Source: Ancistrus triradiatus (taxonomy: Eukaryota > Chordata > Actinopteri > Siluriformes > Loricariidae). Taken from it: 64,000 bases of DNA. Positions within the stretch are counted from its first letter, which is position 1; each line of letters begins with the position of its first letter. The position numbers and the translations under genes are program-made. The stretch lies in the NCBI GenBank assembly GCA_025084515.1, contig JAJAGP010001692.1, positions 1 to 64,000 on the forward strand, written 5' to 3'. Below, one piece after another: positions 47,201 to 59,504 of the stretch. The notes beneath the pieces were generated by a model. That model ran no database searches. It worked only from the letters and a program-made list of their open reading frames with translations, and had not been told where the DNA came from.

Positions 47201-47989
47201 GCGCTTTCCTCCAGCCTCGCTTTTTCAGCCGCCACCAGCTCCAATTTTTATTACGTACAAACAAAGCGTGCTTTTAAATCCCACCTGAACCCGGATCAAA
47301 ATGCAATCGGTCAAACGAGCCTTAATATTTCTGTTAGTTTGGTGTCACGGTTTGGCCGGAGCGCAAGGTTTCTCCCTCACACTTGGTCCATTCCAAACAC
47401 AGACGGTCACGTGGTGCGACTAAAAAGAAGGCTGACAACGTAAGCCGTATGAAAATGCGCACTATCCTACTAACTAGTATGGGAGAAATCCCTGCGTAGT
47501 AGCGAAGTGTCCGTTTTACCAGGTAGTGCGCGTCTCTAAGCCCAGCCTCACATTTCTGCGAACTGCTTTGCGCTTCCGTGCCGCTGCCAGCCTTTTTTTT
47601 TCTCCCCGGGTTAAACCCTCCAGCGGATCTGCACGGACTGCTCAGTGTCTTTTATTGTCAGCAGCTTATTTTCTGTGCTTATTCTGTTTTTAATTTGACT
47701 TCTGCTCCATACGGACCGCCGCTCGTCAGTGTGCCTTATTTGTTTAGCTGTCCTTTTAATTTCTGGATGACCTTAGACAGGCGCCTAGAGCTTAAAAGAG
47801 CAGGTTTTGAGTTTTATGATCTACTTCCATGTGTTACTGCGTCTGCTTTGTCCTTGTCGAGCTTTAATGTGTGAGAAACGTGCATGGCATTTCTGTAAGT
47901 AACTTACCCGACATTAAATGTGGTCTTAGCAGTGCTGTAAACGACTAGGCTTGTCATTTGTGTGTTATGTTATATGGCAGACTGCATTA
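47201..47989. other. Sequence upstream of bcl6, likely promoter side, no gene seen
   Basis: GC-rich to 47650, with an inverted CCAAT at 47241-47245 (attgg on the bcl6 strand), then AT-rich. No coding region is supported. Confidence 0.45.
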
Positions 47990-48610
47990 TGTTCATTGAA
48001 ATTACTTAGCTGTGTGTGCAATCATTAATCTTTTTCTTACATGTATATACTTATAAATAATATAGATGCAATGCATTCACGTGTACGTGCATACATGTTC
48101 TGTATTTACTTATGTATACGAGCAACTAATCTTGCCTTTATTTTGCTTTATATAAGATGAAAACATGGTTATTACTAGTAGTTACTTAGCTATGTTCCAA
48201 TCGTACTACCTATAATCTAGTTTGTCTTGTCAGTATATTCAGTCACTACACTCAGCACTAATACTGATATGTATTTATTCACATTGATATGCAAGTAGCT
48301 TGTAGATATTTTTTACTCCTTATTACTACATAGATGCACCATAGCTAGATGAATTCCCTACACACAGCCTCTGTATCGACTGGGGGCAACCATTAACCTC
48401 GTCAGTATGTTCCTGGTTTAGTTTGTGTCACTTTATAAGCTTATAAATGCTTGTAACCTGATGTACCGTCAGTATTGGTGCCCTGTATCCGTATATGTAG
48501 ATGTGGACAGATAAGCAGTTAAGCCTGTCATTTAGATTTTTTGCTTTGTACGAGATAAAGTAGGATTATGATTGATATCATTTACAGTAGTTACCTAGCC
48601 ATGTACTGAT

Positions 48611-48652
<42 letters not shown>

Positions 48653-50620
48653 CAAACCTAGAACCATTACTTTGTGTTACTTGTTCTTGTAACGTGGTTT
48701 GTCTGGTCAGATGTACTGTATTCACGTTTGTATACATGCATACACTCTTTTTTGCTTTATACAAGATAAATAGCAATCAGTTACAGTAGTTGCGTAGCTT
48801 TGTACCGGTCGTGTGTGTGCTTTGTATAGACATGACATACTGTATTACTTCCCTACGTCTATAAGCCTGTATGCATATAGGTAGGTGGATACGAGCAATT
48901 CTTGTCATTATTTTGCTTTTTGATTTATATAGGTAAGATAAAATGCTATATTATGATCATGTATTGTTCTGTAGGCATGTACTGGCTGTGTGCTTTGTAT
49001 AGACATCAGTTTTTATTACTTAAATAAGTATATTAGCTTAAGTTGCCAGCAGACATGCAGTGTATTCATTTCCTACACACACAGCACTGATATGGATAGA
49101 CGTGAGCCTTTAGTCCTGCTGGTAGGTTTCTTTTTAATATGTGTTCCTTATAGTATGTAATCCTGTAAATACTTAGTTTGCCTTGCCAGTAGGGATGCAC
49201 TGTATTCACTTGTATAGACAGATGTATAGATACAGGGGTGTGTGTATACTGAAATGCTGACTTGTGACTATTTATAGTAGTTACTTAGCTATGTACTGAT
49301 ATGTGTATGTAGTTTGGTACTTATACAATATATAACCCAAGTTCTTGTAATCTGCTTTGTCTTTCCAGTATAGATTCACTGCATTCCCGTTTATATACGC
49401 CTAAAGATGGATAGATACGAGCAATTAATGTCGTCATTATTTTGCTTTTTGCTTCATACAAGATAAAAAGCTTTATTACAGTCACTTATAGTCGTTACTT
49501 GGCTATGCACTGGTTGCGTGTGTAGGGCGGTGTGTGTGCTTTGTATAGCCATCAATTTTTATTACTTACATAAGTGCATAAGCCTAAAAGTTCCTGTAAT
49601 CTGGTTTTCCTTGCCATTCGAGGTGTACTGTGTTCACTCACCGCACACACAGCACTGATATTGATTGACGTGAACCTTTAGCCCTGAAAGTACGTTTCCT
49701 TTTCATATGTATTCCTTTTATAAGTGTATGATCTTATAAACACTTTTATAGTTTGCCTTGCCAGTATAGATGTACTGAGATCACGTGGATGGATGGATAA
49801 ATGGATGCAAGCAAGCTTATCACTGTTGCTTTTTGCTTTATGTGAGATGGAAAAACTGGATTATGATCCTTTAGAATAAGTCCTTGGCTGTGTGTGTGTG
49901 TGTGTAAATATGTAGACATAGACCAGTTTATCTTCACAGTATGGTGCTGTTTAAATATTGATTTCTTGTATATGCTTATAAATTCCTGTCATCTGGTGTT
50001 CCTTGTCAGTATGGATGCACTGTGTTCATTTACTGCACTGATATTGATGGGCATGAACCTTGTCAGGATCTTGTGAATTGGTTTTAATTCTTATTCATTA
50101 CTGTATATAAGATTATAAAAGTGTAACCTGGTTTGCCTTGAGACTCTAGATGCACTGAACAGTATTCTCTACTTTATATATAGATGCATAGCTACGAGAA
50201 ATTAATCTTATACGTTTTGCTTTATAGAAGATTAAAAAGCAGGATAATGGCTGTTTATAATGGGTACTAGAGTACGTATTGGTCTAAAATAGAGTGGTAT
50301 TATGGATTATACCGTTAATTAAGTTGTTACTTGTCAGTATGTTCGTTTTTCATTACTATATAAGCTTTTAAACACTAACTGGCTGTTGTAGTTTTGTCTG
50401 AGTATGTAAATGTATGAAAAACCAATCTGGAGTTAGTCAGTGTGTATTTTCAGAGCTTTAACTGTTACTGTTGGATTAGAATGTGTTTTGCCTGTTGAGT
50501 GTGGACGCACTGTGTTTAAAGACAAGACAAATTGGATTCTAATCATTTATAGTTAATTATAGTAGTTAACCATGCCTAGGCTTATATATATAGACATGCA
50601 GAAGCTGGCACACATGCACA
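47990..50620. repeat. ~385-bp degenerate tandem repeat upstream of bcl6
   Basis: Two half-units recur. One is anchored by tttgccttgccagtatagatg at ~49370, 49753 and 50137 (spacing 383-384). The other is anchored by tccttgtcagtatggatgca at ~49606 and 50000 (394). A third landmark, ttttgctttatacaagataa, recurs at ~48143, 48539, 48750, 48914, 49441, 49822 and 50215. Copies get less regular to the left. A (GT)n run is at 48614-48648. Confidence 0.8.
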
Positions 50621-51107
50621 CCTAACGTTGTGTAATTAAATTGAATACGCTTCACCTGCACGTTTTCCTCCGTCTGTACTGGTGCATAAGTTACAGTTAC
50701 ACAATCCGGCACGTTTACCGAATACATCGTCATGCACGTGCACTTCTGTATGTGTTATGATATAGTTTGCCTTTTTTCGGACCTTGTGCAATATAATCTC
50801 GCAGTGTCAGTGTCATATCTGTGCTCTGCTGGGATGATTTACAACCGTGGCTCAGCAGTTAATCTTCAACTTGTTGCATGAGTGCAGTATCCCTGTGTAC
50901 AGGGCTGGTGCAGAACAGTAGAGTGGTGAATGGACAGGTTGTAAGGAGGAGTGAGGCGCTGCCTAAGAGGTGACAGATCGTTTAATAATGGAACGACCCT
51001 GGTGTCACTCGGTACTGCCGTCCGGAAAGCTTAAACTGAGAAAAATAACTGTGGGTCATACGTCATGCTGAAATGTCGCAATCCCGGTAGTCGTGTGTGG
51101 CTGATTA

Positions 51108-51480
51108 GTCTTTGTGCAAAAGTCTCAGGCCACCATGGAATTAGATACCCCATTTGTTTTTCCTACAATGTAATGACTCATTTTCTCAGTCTTTGTTAGA
51201 GTACAACCAGAAGATACAGGAAATGTGTATGCAGTATTAAACTGAAATAAATCAGGAACGCTGCTATAGGATGCAGTGGCAAGTATTTAGCATCTGGTTG
51301 ACCCTTGTACAGTTCGAACGGCCTTTATGGAAAGGTAGGAGCCTAGAAATCACGTTTTCAGAAGGGGAATAGGGTTAGGTATGTGCAGTGCAGTGGAGTG
51401 ACGAATCCTGGCTTGAAATTTTCAGGTCCTGTTGCTAAAAATCTACTGGTGGCCTAATATTTTTGCACAGTACTGTATAG
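51108..51480. mobile_element. MITE with tgcaaaagtctcaggcc ends
   Basis: Left end tttgtgcaaaagtctcaggccacc; right end ggtggcctaatatttttgca..cagtactgta. Same family as 55538-55990. Confidence 0.65.
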
Positions 51481-52139
51481 GTGTTACAGTACTGTGTTGA
51501 ATTGAGAAATGCAGCTGAACAGGCATGTACGTTTAACACTAGTATTATATCTACAGGCGAAATGACCCGACCGCTTTGGGTTCGAAACCCAGTGTGGGGT
51601 TGCAGCAATAAGGTGGGGTGGTGGGGTTCCGGACCCTGTATTTGACCGGCACCCAGTCCATTGTGCGCCTAAATCATGAGGGTAAAACGCTTTTATGTGT
51701 AGACCTGTACATGCGTAAATATGAAAGAAAATCCTGTGTTCTCTAATGCAGGGCTGAATTTACTCCGACTAATACCAGAGTAATATTTAATAGGGGGATC
51801 TGCATGCTGTTTCTGTAACAGTTAACTGGTCTGTTAGGTGAAATTATCGTAGCATGGCGTGATTCGTCAGTGCTGGTGTGGCTAGTAACCATGTAAGTGT
51901 TACTCCAGCCTGGTTGTCGTGGCCATTTGCAGGTGGAAATGCATGCTTCACGACCATTTACCACACCGCCCTGCCGGGTTTGTGCAGTGTGTGTGCGTAA
52001 TGTTTACATGCAAATCCAGTATCAGTTAGATTAAATGCTGATAATCCAGTTTGCCTTGATAATAAAGATCATGCACCGCTATGAGCTCTGCTGCACAGTA
52101 ATAACAACATAACGCGCTTTGCATTTACACCCACTCTCC

Positions 52140-52700
52140 TCTTTAGCTCGCCACACAGGTTTTCTATGGGCTTTAGATCAGGCGACTGGGTTTTTGTCAC
52201 TGAACCATTTCTGTCTTGATCTGGATCCGTGTTTGGATCGTCGTCCAGTGATCACACGATGTCTTGGCAGAGACGGACAGATTCTGATTTAATGGAGTCC
52301 ATGTACTCTAAAGAGATTCCCAGGGCTTTTGGAGGAAAAACAGACCCAAACATCATACACCCTCCATCGTGGCGTTTAGCAAACTCACGTTTTTGGTCGG
52401 ACGACAGGAAAGGCCTTCTAAATACTCTGTTGGCATGGAGGAGGCATCGGATGTTCGTGTCGGAGGCTTGGCCACCCTTTCTTCTGTAACTCTCCGTTTG
52501 TGATCAGTGTTTTTTTTAATTCTCTTACCGTTCTCCTCACTGTATGCAGGGGCAAAACAAATATGGATCCTCATCCAGGCACGTCTGTCACGGGTCCAGT
52601 TGATTGGAGCTTTTTAATTGTTGCCCTAACTAGATCAGGGCATTTTCTGGGCAGTTATTATAGCAGTTTTGTGACTTGAAGATCAATGCAGCTTTCTCTT
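52140..52700 (-). mobile_element. Tc1-like remnant
   Basis: Minus-strand remnants of a Tc1 transposase: the DLKPIENLC-like region (ttttctatgggctttagatc) near 52155 and HDDPNTDPDQD-like words near 52220. The sequence is full of stops, and the ends are not visible. Confidence 0.6.
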
Positions 52701-53683
52701 ATTTGAATTCTGTTCTCTTTCTTACTCATCTGGAATCATGAGAGAATATGACATTTAATTCCCCCAATGAAAAAGGAAGTTAGAGATTACTGCTTGACAG
52801 TTTCAAGACATTCCGATTGACTTTTAGTAAATGGAAAAATGCTTGTTACATTTTTTTCTTTGGAATTATGGCACGTGGTTTTGTTGAATAATTATTTCTT
52901 GATGAGGTGTTTTTTTCCCTCAGACTAAACCTATTTAATTTTCTTTTTCAGTGTGAGATTAAGCTAATTTACCAAAATATGAATGTTTTATCATTAGAGA
53001 TGCACCGCCTGCCATTATTAATCAATTCCGATTTCCTTTCTGACCAAGAATTATGAATGACAGAGGGTTTAACTTTTAACTCTCACTAGCTCTAGCTTTA
53101 ACCTCTTAGCGTTGTTAGTTCTGTCATATTTGGATAGATATAGTGTTAAAGCATTACATTTAAGTATTTAAAATCCTTGATTTACGATGAATTCAGCATA
53201 CAATGGATTTGATCGTATGCCCATCATACATCTGGAAGTACCTGTACGCAATACTGGGCAACAAATTCCATGACTGCGCTCTGAGGGGAAGGAAAGATAA
53301 ATGAGAGCAGAGAGAGGTTTTCAGTGTCGGGACGGAGCTGTAACAGATCTCATGGATATTTGGGGTGGTGTATCTGTTCAAACAAAATTAAAAGGTACGC
53401 GTCGCAACCGTTCTCAGTTCGAGGAAATTGATTTCCAAAGAAATTTCCAAATGTGGCCAAAGGAAGACCTGCAGTGTCAAAGAAAAAACAAGGATGCACA
53501 CCAGAGAAGTGGCCGAGGCTGAAAGTCGTACCCTTTTTAACATGACCATTAAAGTTATCTCCATTTTGATTGTTTCCCTCTGGATGAGCGGGTCATGTGA
53601 AGCGACGCTATTTTGAGCATGTGCGTCAGTTTAGGAGCAAGACGAATACAGGCCACTTTGTTTGCTGCGTGAACGTAGCCTTA

Positions 53684-54225
53684 AGGCCTTTTCACGCAGA
53701 GTCCGAGTTTTCCGGATGAAAAAAACGCATGTCAAGTTTTGAAAAAGAGCACGCGTTGTTTAACTCCGTCCTTCACACCGAGTCCGAAACTGACGGAGCG
53801 AGATACTGTGTAAAATGTTTAATCGGAGCCTGTTCTAATTTCTGCATTAAAATCAGGCTGACCAATCAGAGCTCGGTTGCCGGGCAGAACAGCTCATCAG
53901 GAGCTCATAGGAAGAGCAACAGGCTGCCTCTAAAAACATGGATATTAAAGAACAGATCTGGTGGGATAGAACTGAAAGGCTGAAGAATGATGGAGATAAA
54001 GCTCACACTCATCTTCAGTCATGTCTTTGTTTTTTTTAAGTTGATGATGTGAAAAAGACACAATCTCTGACACATTAAGAGAAGGGAAATTAAAGAAAAT
54101 AAAAGCAGGGAGTTTTCAGAATGTTTAGACAAAAAACATAGCGCACTCGGTGTGAAGGTGATACTACGTCAAAAAGCGCATTCCTTTGAATACGTGCGAA
54201 AAATCGGACTTGTGTGAAAAGGCCT
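53684..54225 (+). mobile_element. PIF/Harbinger-like MITE with TTA duplication
   Basis: The ends aggccttttcacgcagagtccga and tcggacttgtgtgaaaaggcct are inverted. They are flanked by TTA at 53681-53683 and 54226-54228, the three-base duplication expected of PIF/Harbinger. 542 bases, without a full transposase. Copies: 61240-61664 (inverted) and a fragment at 36082-36237. Confidence 0.8.
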
Positions 54226-54630
54226 TTAGTCCCAACTTTAGTCTTAACAATTCTAATAAATAATAATAAGAAATAAACATCCTTTTTTGACTCTGGACGT
54301 TGTGACCGCAAACAGCTGGTCTAATTAAAGGTTTAGCGTGCGTATTTGACATCATGCTTTTAGTTTGCATATTGTTTTATTTCATTTCTTTTCACGAATA
54401 TTGATTGGTTTAAATAGGACTGCATTACAGTCTGTCACTTTTCGGTGTGGCAGTTTTCTCAGCCAAAAGTTTGTACTCTACTCAAAGGTTTAAAGTGTTT
54501 AAAAGGTGATACTGCATTACCATGAAATGAGTGTTTCTATAACTGGACTCATACCCTCGTGGTTGTGTGCAGCCAGTGAGCTATGCTAATTCATGTTCAT
54601 ATTCCACAGTGTGCATTTATATGTTGGTTC

Positions 54631-54634
<4 letters not shown>

Positions 54635-54666
<32 letters not shown>
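54635..54666. repeat. (GT)n microsatellite
   Basis: 32 bases of GT repeat. Confidence 0.95.
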
Positions 54667-54669
<3 letters not shown>

Positions 54670-54934
54670 GTTTGAACGATTCGATGATGTACTTGATGAG
54701 TGTGAAGTGCAATAAGTGCAAACCGAATAAATCCATCAGTAACTGAAGAAGCTCGGTGTTGTGTGTTTCCTGGAGGGAGTGACGTGTAGAACAGCTTAGG
54801 ACTCTGCGGAGATGGCAGAGTTGTACTTTTTCATTTACATTGCAGTGCTGAGAATGATCCAGCCAAGTAGGAGCTGATCTGTGCCGGTCCTGTGGAGGTC
54901 CTGACCATTAGAGGACAGAGGAAAGGAGACAAAG

Positions 54935-54985
54935 TATGTAGAGAAACCGATGGACTGCAGTCTGTAACTGTAGAACTACAAAGTG
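54935..54985 (+). repeat. Dispersed repeat with gtagaactacaaagtgc
   Basis: gagaaaccgatggactgcag...gtaactgtagaactacaaag matches 16585-16680. Confidence 0.6.
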
Positions 54986-55537
54986 CAGTGACTGCTAAAA
55001 CATCAATAAAAAAGTAAGCAGAATCTAAACTGAAAAACCATAGAATGCACAAGTCTTTTGCCCAGAACTGCACATTATTAACCCGGTACAGGCCCATAAA
55101 TAATGTAGTAACTCATTAGTTCAGTTATCGTCCTGGTTGTGTTTCAGTATTGCTCCCTAGCGGTGTATAACACTTTATCTATATTACACTATCAGTTAGG
55201 TTAAATGCTCATTATCCAATCTCCCCTGTTAATAAACATCAGGCCCGGTGATATACTGATTGTAACAGACATAAATACCACGCTGAATCGTTCTGCACTT
55301 GCTCCTATTGTGCTGAATATGCGCAGACGCCCACAGCGTGTCTGAGTTCAGCTAGTCATTGTTAGTGTGTCATAATAGTCAGAAGGTGTCCCTTTTACCG
55401 CAGTTTCTGTAACTTACAGCAGTTTGTCGAAGACAGATTTATAGGATCATGTGGAATTTACTCCCACGTTAGTTTTGTATATCTGCATTTTTTAAATTAT
55501 CAAGCAGTTTCTGGATTACACTCGGTTCATATACATT

Positions 55538-55990
55538 AGTGTGCAAAAGTCTTAGGCCACCACTGGATGTGTTGTTTTAGCAATGCCATAATGACCATGT
55601 ATCATTATTTCGCAGTCTTTTTATCAGGATGCAAACAGAAATATGTACACAAAATGAAAAACAAAGTTTTCTTCAGGCAGAAGTCAGTATTTAGTGTGAC
55701 CTCTCCTTCCAAAAATCATCCCTGATCCAGCTGCTTCTGACTGCAGAAGGGTCAACTTGGGATCCCGACGAAGCTCCCAGATGCTGCTGTCGCCCGGGTG
55801 TAAGTTGAGGTCACATTAAATACGTACTTAGCCAATAGAAGCTGTCTTTTCTGAATTTTGTTTGTGTTTTTTATTCCCACATACATATTTCCTGTATTTT
55901 CTGGTCATATTCTAATAAAGAGACTGATAGACCATATATAATTATTTATCTGATTTAGTGGTGGTCTAAGACTTTTGCACAGTGTTGTAC
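55538..55990. mobile_element. MITE with tgcaaaagtcttaggccacc ends
   Basis: Left gtgtgcaaaagtcttaggccaccac; right gtggtggtctaagacttttgcacagt. The ends match over more than 20 bases. The interior is unrelated to a transposase. Confidence 0.75.
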
Positions 55991-56297
55991 ATTAAAGCAG
56001 ATCTGTCTTCTACCTTGTTGCGTGGATTAAATTCTTATAATTGACCATCCTTGACAACAATGTAATGAAATCAACACACAAAAATCAAATACTGTGACAC
56101 TGGCAGTCGTTCTGCTTTCTGTTTATTATAACAGTGAAATGATTTAGATCTACTCAAATGGTAATATACAGAACAGTACAGCATATAAATACAATTCGTG
56201 TGGTGTAAGGTCGGCATCACAGACACAGCGGTCATCAGTCTACAACGAGACCAAAACCGAAATCATGGAGCCACTGTGAGGAAAAATAACTCCTGTA

Positions 56298-58161
56298 TCG
56301 GGACAGTTTAGTCCAATAAAGAGAGTAAGTTCTCGTGTCCCCGATGGGAAAGATTTGTTTGCAGCACATGCTCCGTCCACCAGAGCAGGGGAGGGAAGTT
56401 AGTGCCCTCTGATAAGTACTGAGTAACGATATGGGGAGTGGACCAAAGAGAGAGTGTTACCACAGGATTGCAAAACGTCCGGCAGCCTGCATCTTACAGC
56501 CTGGTACTACAAAAAAGCCGGGCTTAAAGCCTGGGAAGTATTGGCACCCTCAGTACAGGGTTTGCTCTTAAATCTAACCTGTAATGAAAGTCAATTTATT
56601 CTAAGGAAATAAGACCCATTATCAGCCTTATAACTGTTACAGGCACTCGCTTTGTTAGTATAACATCAACTGAGCTTCTAATACGATCACAACAACCAGC
56701 CGGTATTGATCGCACCCCAGCCGAGAAATCTGTACTTATGGGGTCCATCATGCCATGACGTACCCTGCCAAGGCCTTTGGAAGATAACCAGCCGTCACAG
56801 ATGGCACCTCAGATCCTCTGACATACTTAACAGTGCGTATTCGGTTCTTTTCTGTACCGGAGCCTTTTTCTTTTCCACTCTGGGCTCTTATTTGTGGTTA
56901 GCCATTCCGAAGTGCAATGGGGCGGAGGTGGCTCCTAATTGCAGATTTGGAAGACATGGCAACCACAAAAGCGCTACAATCTTCTGCTCCGACTCTCTAA
57001 TACGCTCGCCGCCTCGTACCGCCGACCTGATTATGGCTTCGGTTCGTTTAAACGTCATAATAATTGTAACAGGCTTTCGGCAAGTCGCTAACCTACCACC
57101 ACGGAGACCAGGGATCGGGCAGGGCCTCCTGACTGGGTCGGATCTCACAGAGGTCAGGCGGGGGCTGCAAATGATGGGTGTCTCGTCCGTGAATGAATTC
57201 CAGAAAAGGCTCTGAACCCCCCATAAAACAGACCAGGATACGCGGGTGTTAAAAGGGGCTGGATATGGCTGTCTTTTTTAATTTTATCTGTATTCTTTAT
57301 TCTTTCCCATGTTGATGGAAGATTAAGGGAATCTGGTATTTGTCACGACACATTCATCTCGGTGAAACAGCAACCCATGGGTGACTGCTGAATGGTTCCT
57401 AAACGTTTGGGTGAACTTGAAGTCAGCTATAACTGGAAACAATTGTGCCAGTTATTTTTAAGGGTATCAAGTTTCTTGTTATTATAAATTTACTTTAATC
57501 TTTAGGTAAGGGTTAGGTTTTAGGCTAATCAATAATGTTTATCAAAGGTGCAGAAAGCTCTGGAGTTGACTGAAGATGTATCATGTTCATTTCAGACAGT
57601 GTTTCATTAAATTTTACAACATTAAATCTGAACTAATACAGATAATGCGACACACTAAACTAAACTGTTGGGGTGGGAATATCTAGGCACCTCCAAATTC
57701 GATTACAACTCAGACGGCTGCGAGTCGATTATTGCTGCATCTTGATCCGATTTCTTGGCTAAGGACAACTGGGTGTGATTCCATCATTAGAAGTGCTGTG
57801 TACTCCAGCGATGCCTGTAACAGTTATAAGGCTGATAATGGGTCTTATTTCCTTAGAATAAATTGACTTTCATTACAGGTTAGATTTAAGAGCAAACCCT
57901 GTACTGAGGGTGCCAATACTTCCCAGGCTTTAAGCCCGGCTTTTTTGTAGTACCAGGCTGTAAGATGCAGGCTGCCGGACGTTTTGCAATCCTGTGGTAA
58001 CACTCTCTCTCTTCGTTGCACTCCCCATATCGTTACTCAGTACTTATCAGAGGGCACTAACTTCCCTCCCCTGCTCTGGTGGACGGAGCATGTGCTGCAA
58101 ACAAATCTTTCCCATCGGGGACACGAGAACTTACTCTCTTTATTGGACTAAACTGTCCCGA
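56298..58161. mobile_element. 1.86-kb element with ~350-bp near-identical terminal inverted repeats
   Basis: 56298-56645 is the reverse complement of 57812-58161, apart from a few changes around 56440-56465 (a 2-base length difference). The outer ends read tcgggacagtttagtccaat. Flanks tcctgtat and acttgtat agree at 6 of 8 positions if the element begins at cggg, a possible 8-bp target duplication. The 1.17-kb interior has an open frame on each strand (56706-57215 plus; 57148-56888 minus) with no protein I recognise. It could be a foldback or hAT-like element, or an inverted duplication. Confidence 0.75.
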
Positions 58162-58264
58162 CTTGTATATTCCTTACTCTGTTATATTCCGTACTTCATT
58201 TATTTATACTACTAACTTATGCTATAGATTTATATTCTCTTATTTATGATATTCTCCATTAGGG

Positions 58265-58505
58265 ATGGGTGATTATGGTAAAAATCTTATATCACGATAC
58301 TTAGTTCCATGATACACGATATTTATCCCATAGTAAGTAAAGTGATTTTTATTCAAAATGTGCTGCACTTCATTCAATTAAAGGTGGAATAATTTCACTC
58401 TATAATAAAACGTGCAGTTGTTCGGTGTTCTTTAAGCGCCGATGATATCATCAGAAAAAAATGTATCACGATACAATACAATATTGTCAGTGCCCAGCCC
58501 TACTC
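58265..58505. mobile_element. MITE with agggctgggc-type ends
   Basis: tagggatgggtgattatgg at the left, cagtgcccagcccta at the right; catcacgata and gtatcacgatac words inside. Family of 37912-38190. Confidence 0.7.
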
Positions 58506-58769
58506 GCTCTTATTTTGTGCTTGGTTTATATCATCTTAGTCTATAGGGGTTTTTTTATTTTATTTTTATAAAACATGCATACGTTTTTGAATAACTACAT
58601 CCAAGATGAATGCATATCCATTCCTTTATCTATCTAAGTAATATAAGTTCTTTACATTTATATGTTCTCTCTTAAATTCTGATATTTATCTTCTTAGTAA
58701 TTAAATAATAAACAGTAATTTGATAACTCTTGCGTTTAACATCCAGGCTTCCCAAGGAGGTCGGGTCGG

Positions 58770-58945
58770 TTTTTGAGTCTTGGTCCTCCCAAGGTTTCCT
58801 CCCTATACGGTTTGAGGAGTTTTTCCTTCCCGCTGTCACCTCAGGTTTGCTCAGTTTGGGCTTTGAGCCTGGATATTTCTAAAGCTGCTTTGAGCCGATG
58901 CTCTGTTGTAAAAAGTGCTATAGAAATAAATGACTTTACTAGGAT
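58770..58945 (+). repeat. LINE-like 3' tail repeat
   Basis: gagtcttggtcctcccaagg ... agtttttccttcccgctgtc ... aaagtgctatagaaataaat. See 29500-29690. Confidence 0.6.
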
Positions 58946-59504
58946 AACAGCCATGTTGTGATTCAGTGGTTACAGCGTTTGTAATATGTATATTTAATTT
59001 GATTAACATTTTTATTAGTAATTAATATAACATAGTAACGCTTAACCCATTTTTCCCTGCCACCTCGGGCCAATCGGCATGCAGCGTTTGGTCGCCATAC
59101 TTGTACAGGATAATGCCTCACATCCTTCTAATCACAGGGCTACAGCACATGACTAAGAAAAGCAAACATTGCAATCGAACAAGCAGCACAAGTAGTGTCA
59201 TGGTGAATAAATATTAGATGCACCTTTCAAGGTACAAACACAGCAGGAGCTCAGAAAGTCCAAAGTGTGCATTCTGGTCAAAATCTAATCGTGCCAATAG
59301 ATAAAGCTGGCACACATACCCTGTTCCTGAGCAGAATGCTGTGTGTGGTTGTGTGTTTTTTTTTTGAAAAACCAAGAGTGTCAAAAAATTAGCTTTAGGT
59401 TACTGAGGTTGAGATTAGGATTAGATGTGGCATTAATGAGCTACAGTAATCACTATATCAGGGCGGGTCCCCACGAAGAGAGTGAGACTGAATGCGTTTG
59501 ACAC

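Noticed and set aside
56706..57215. 169-codon open frame inside the long-TIR element
   Set aside because: No recognised domain, an overlapping open frame on the other strand, and no splice or promoter support. Kept as part of the mobile element only.
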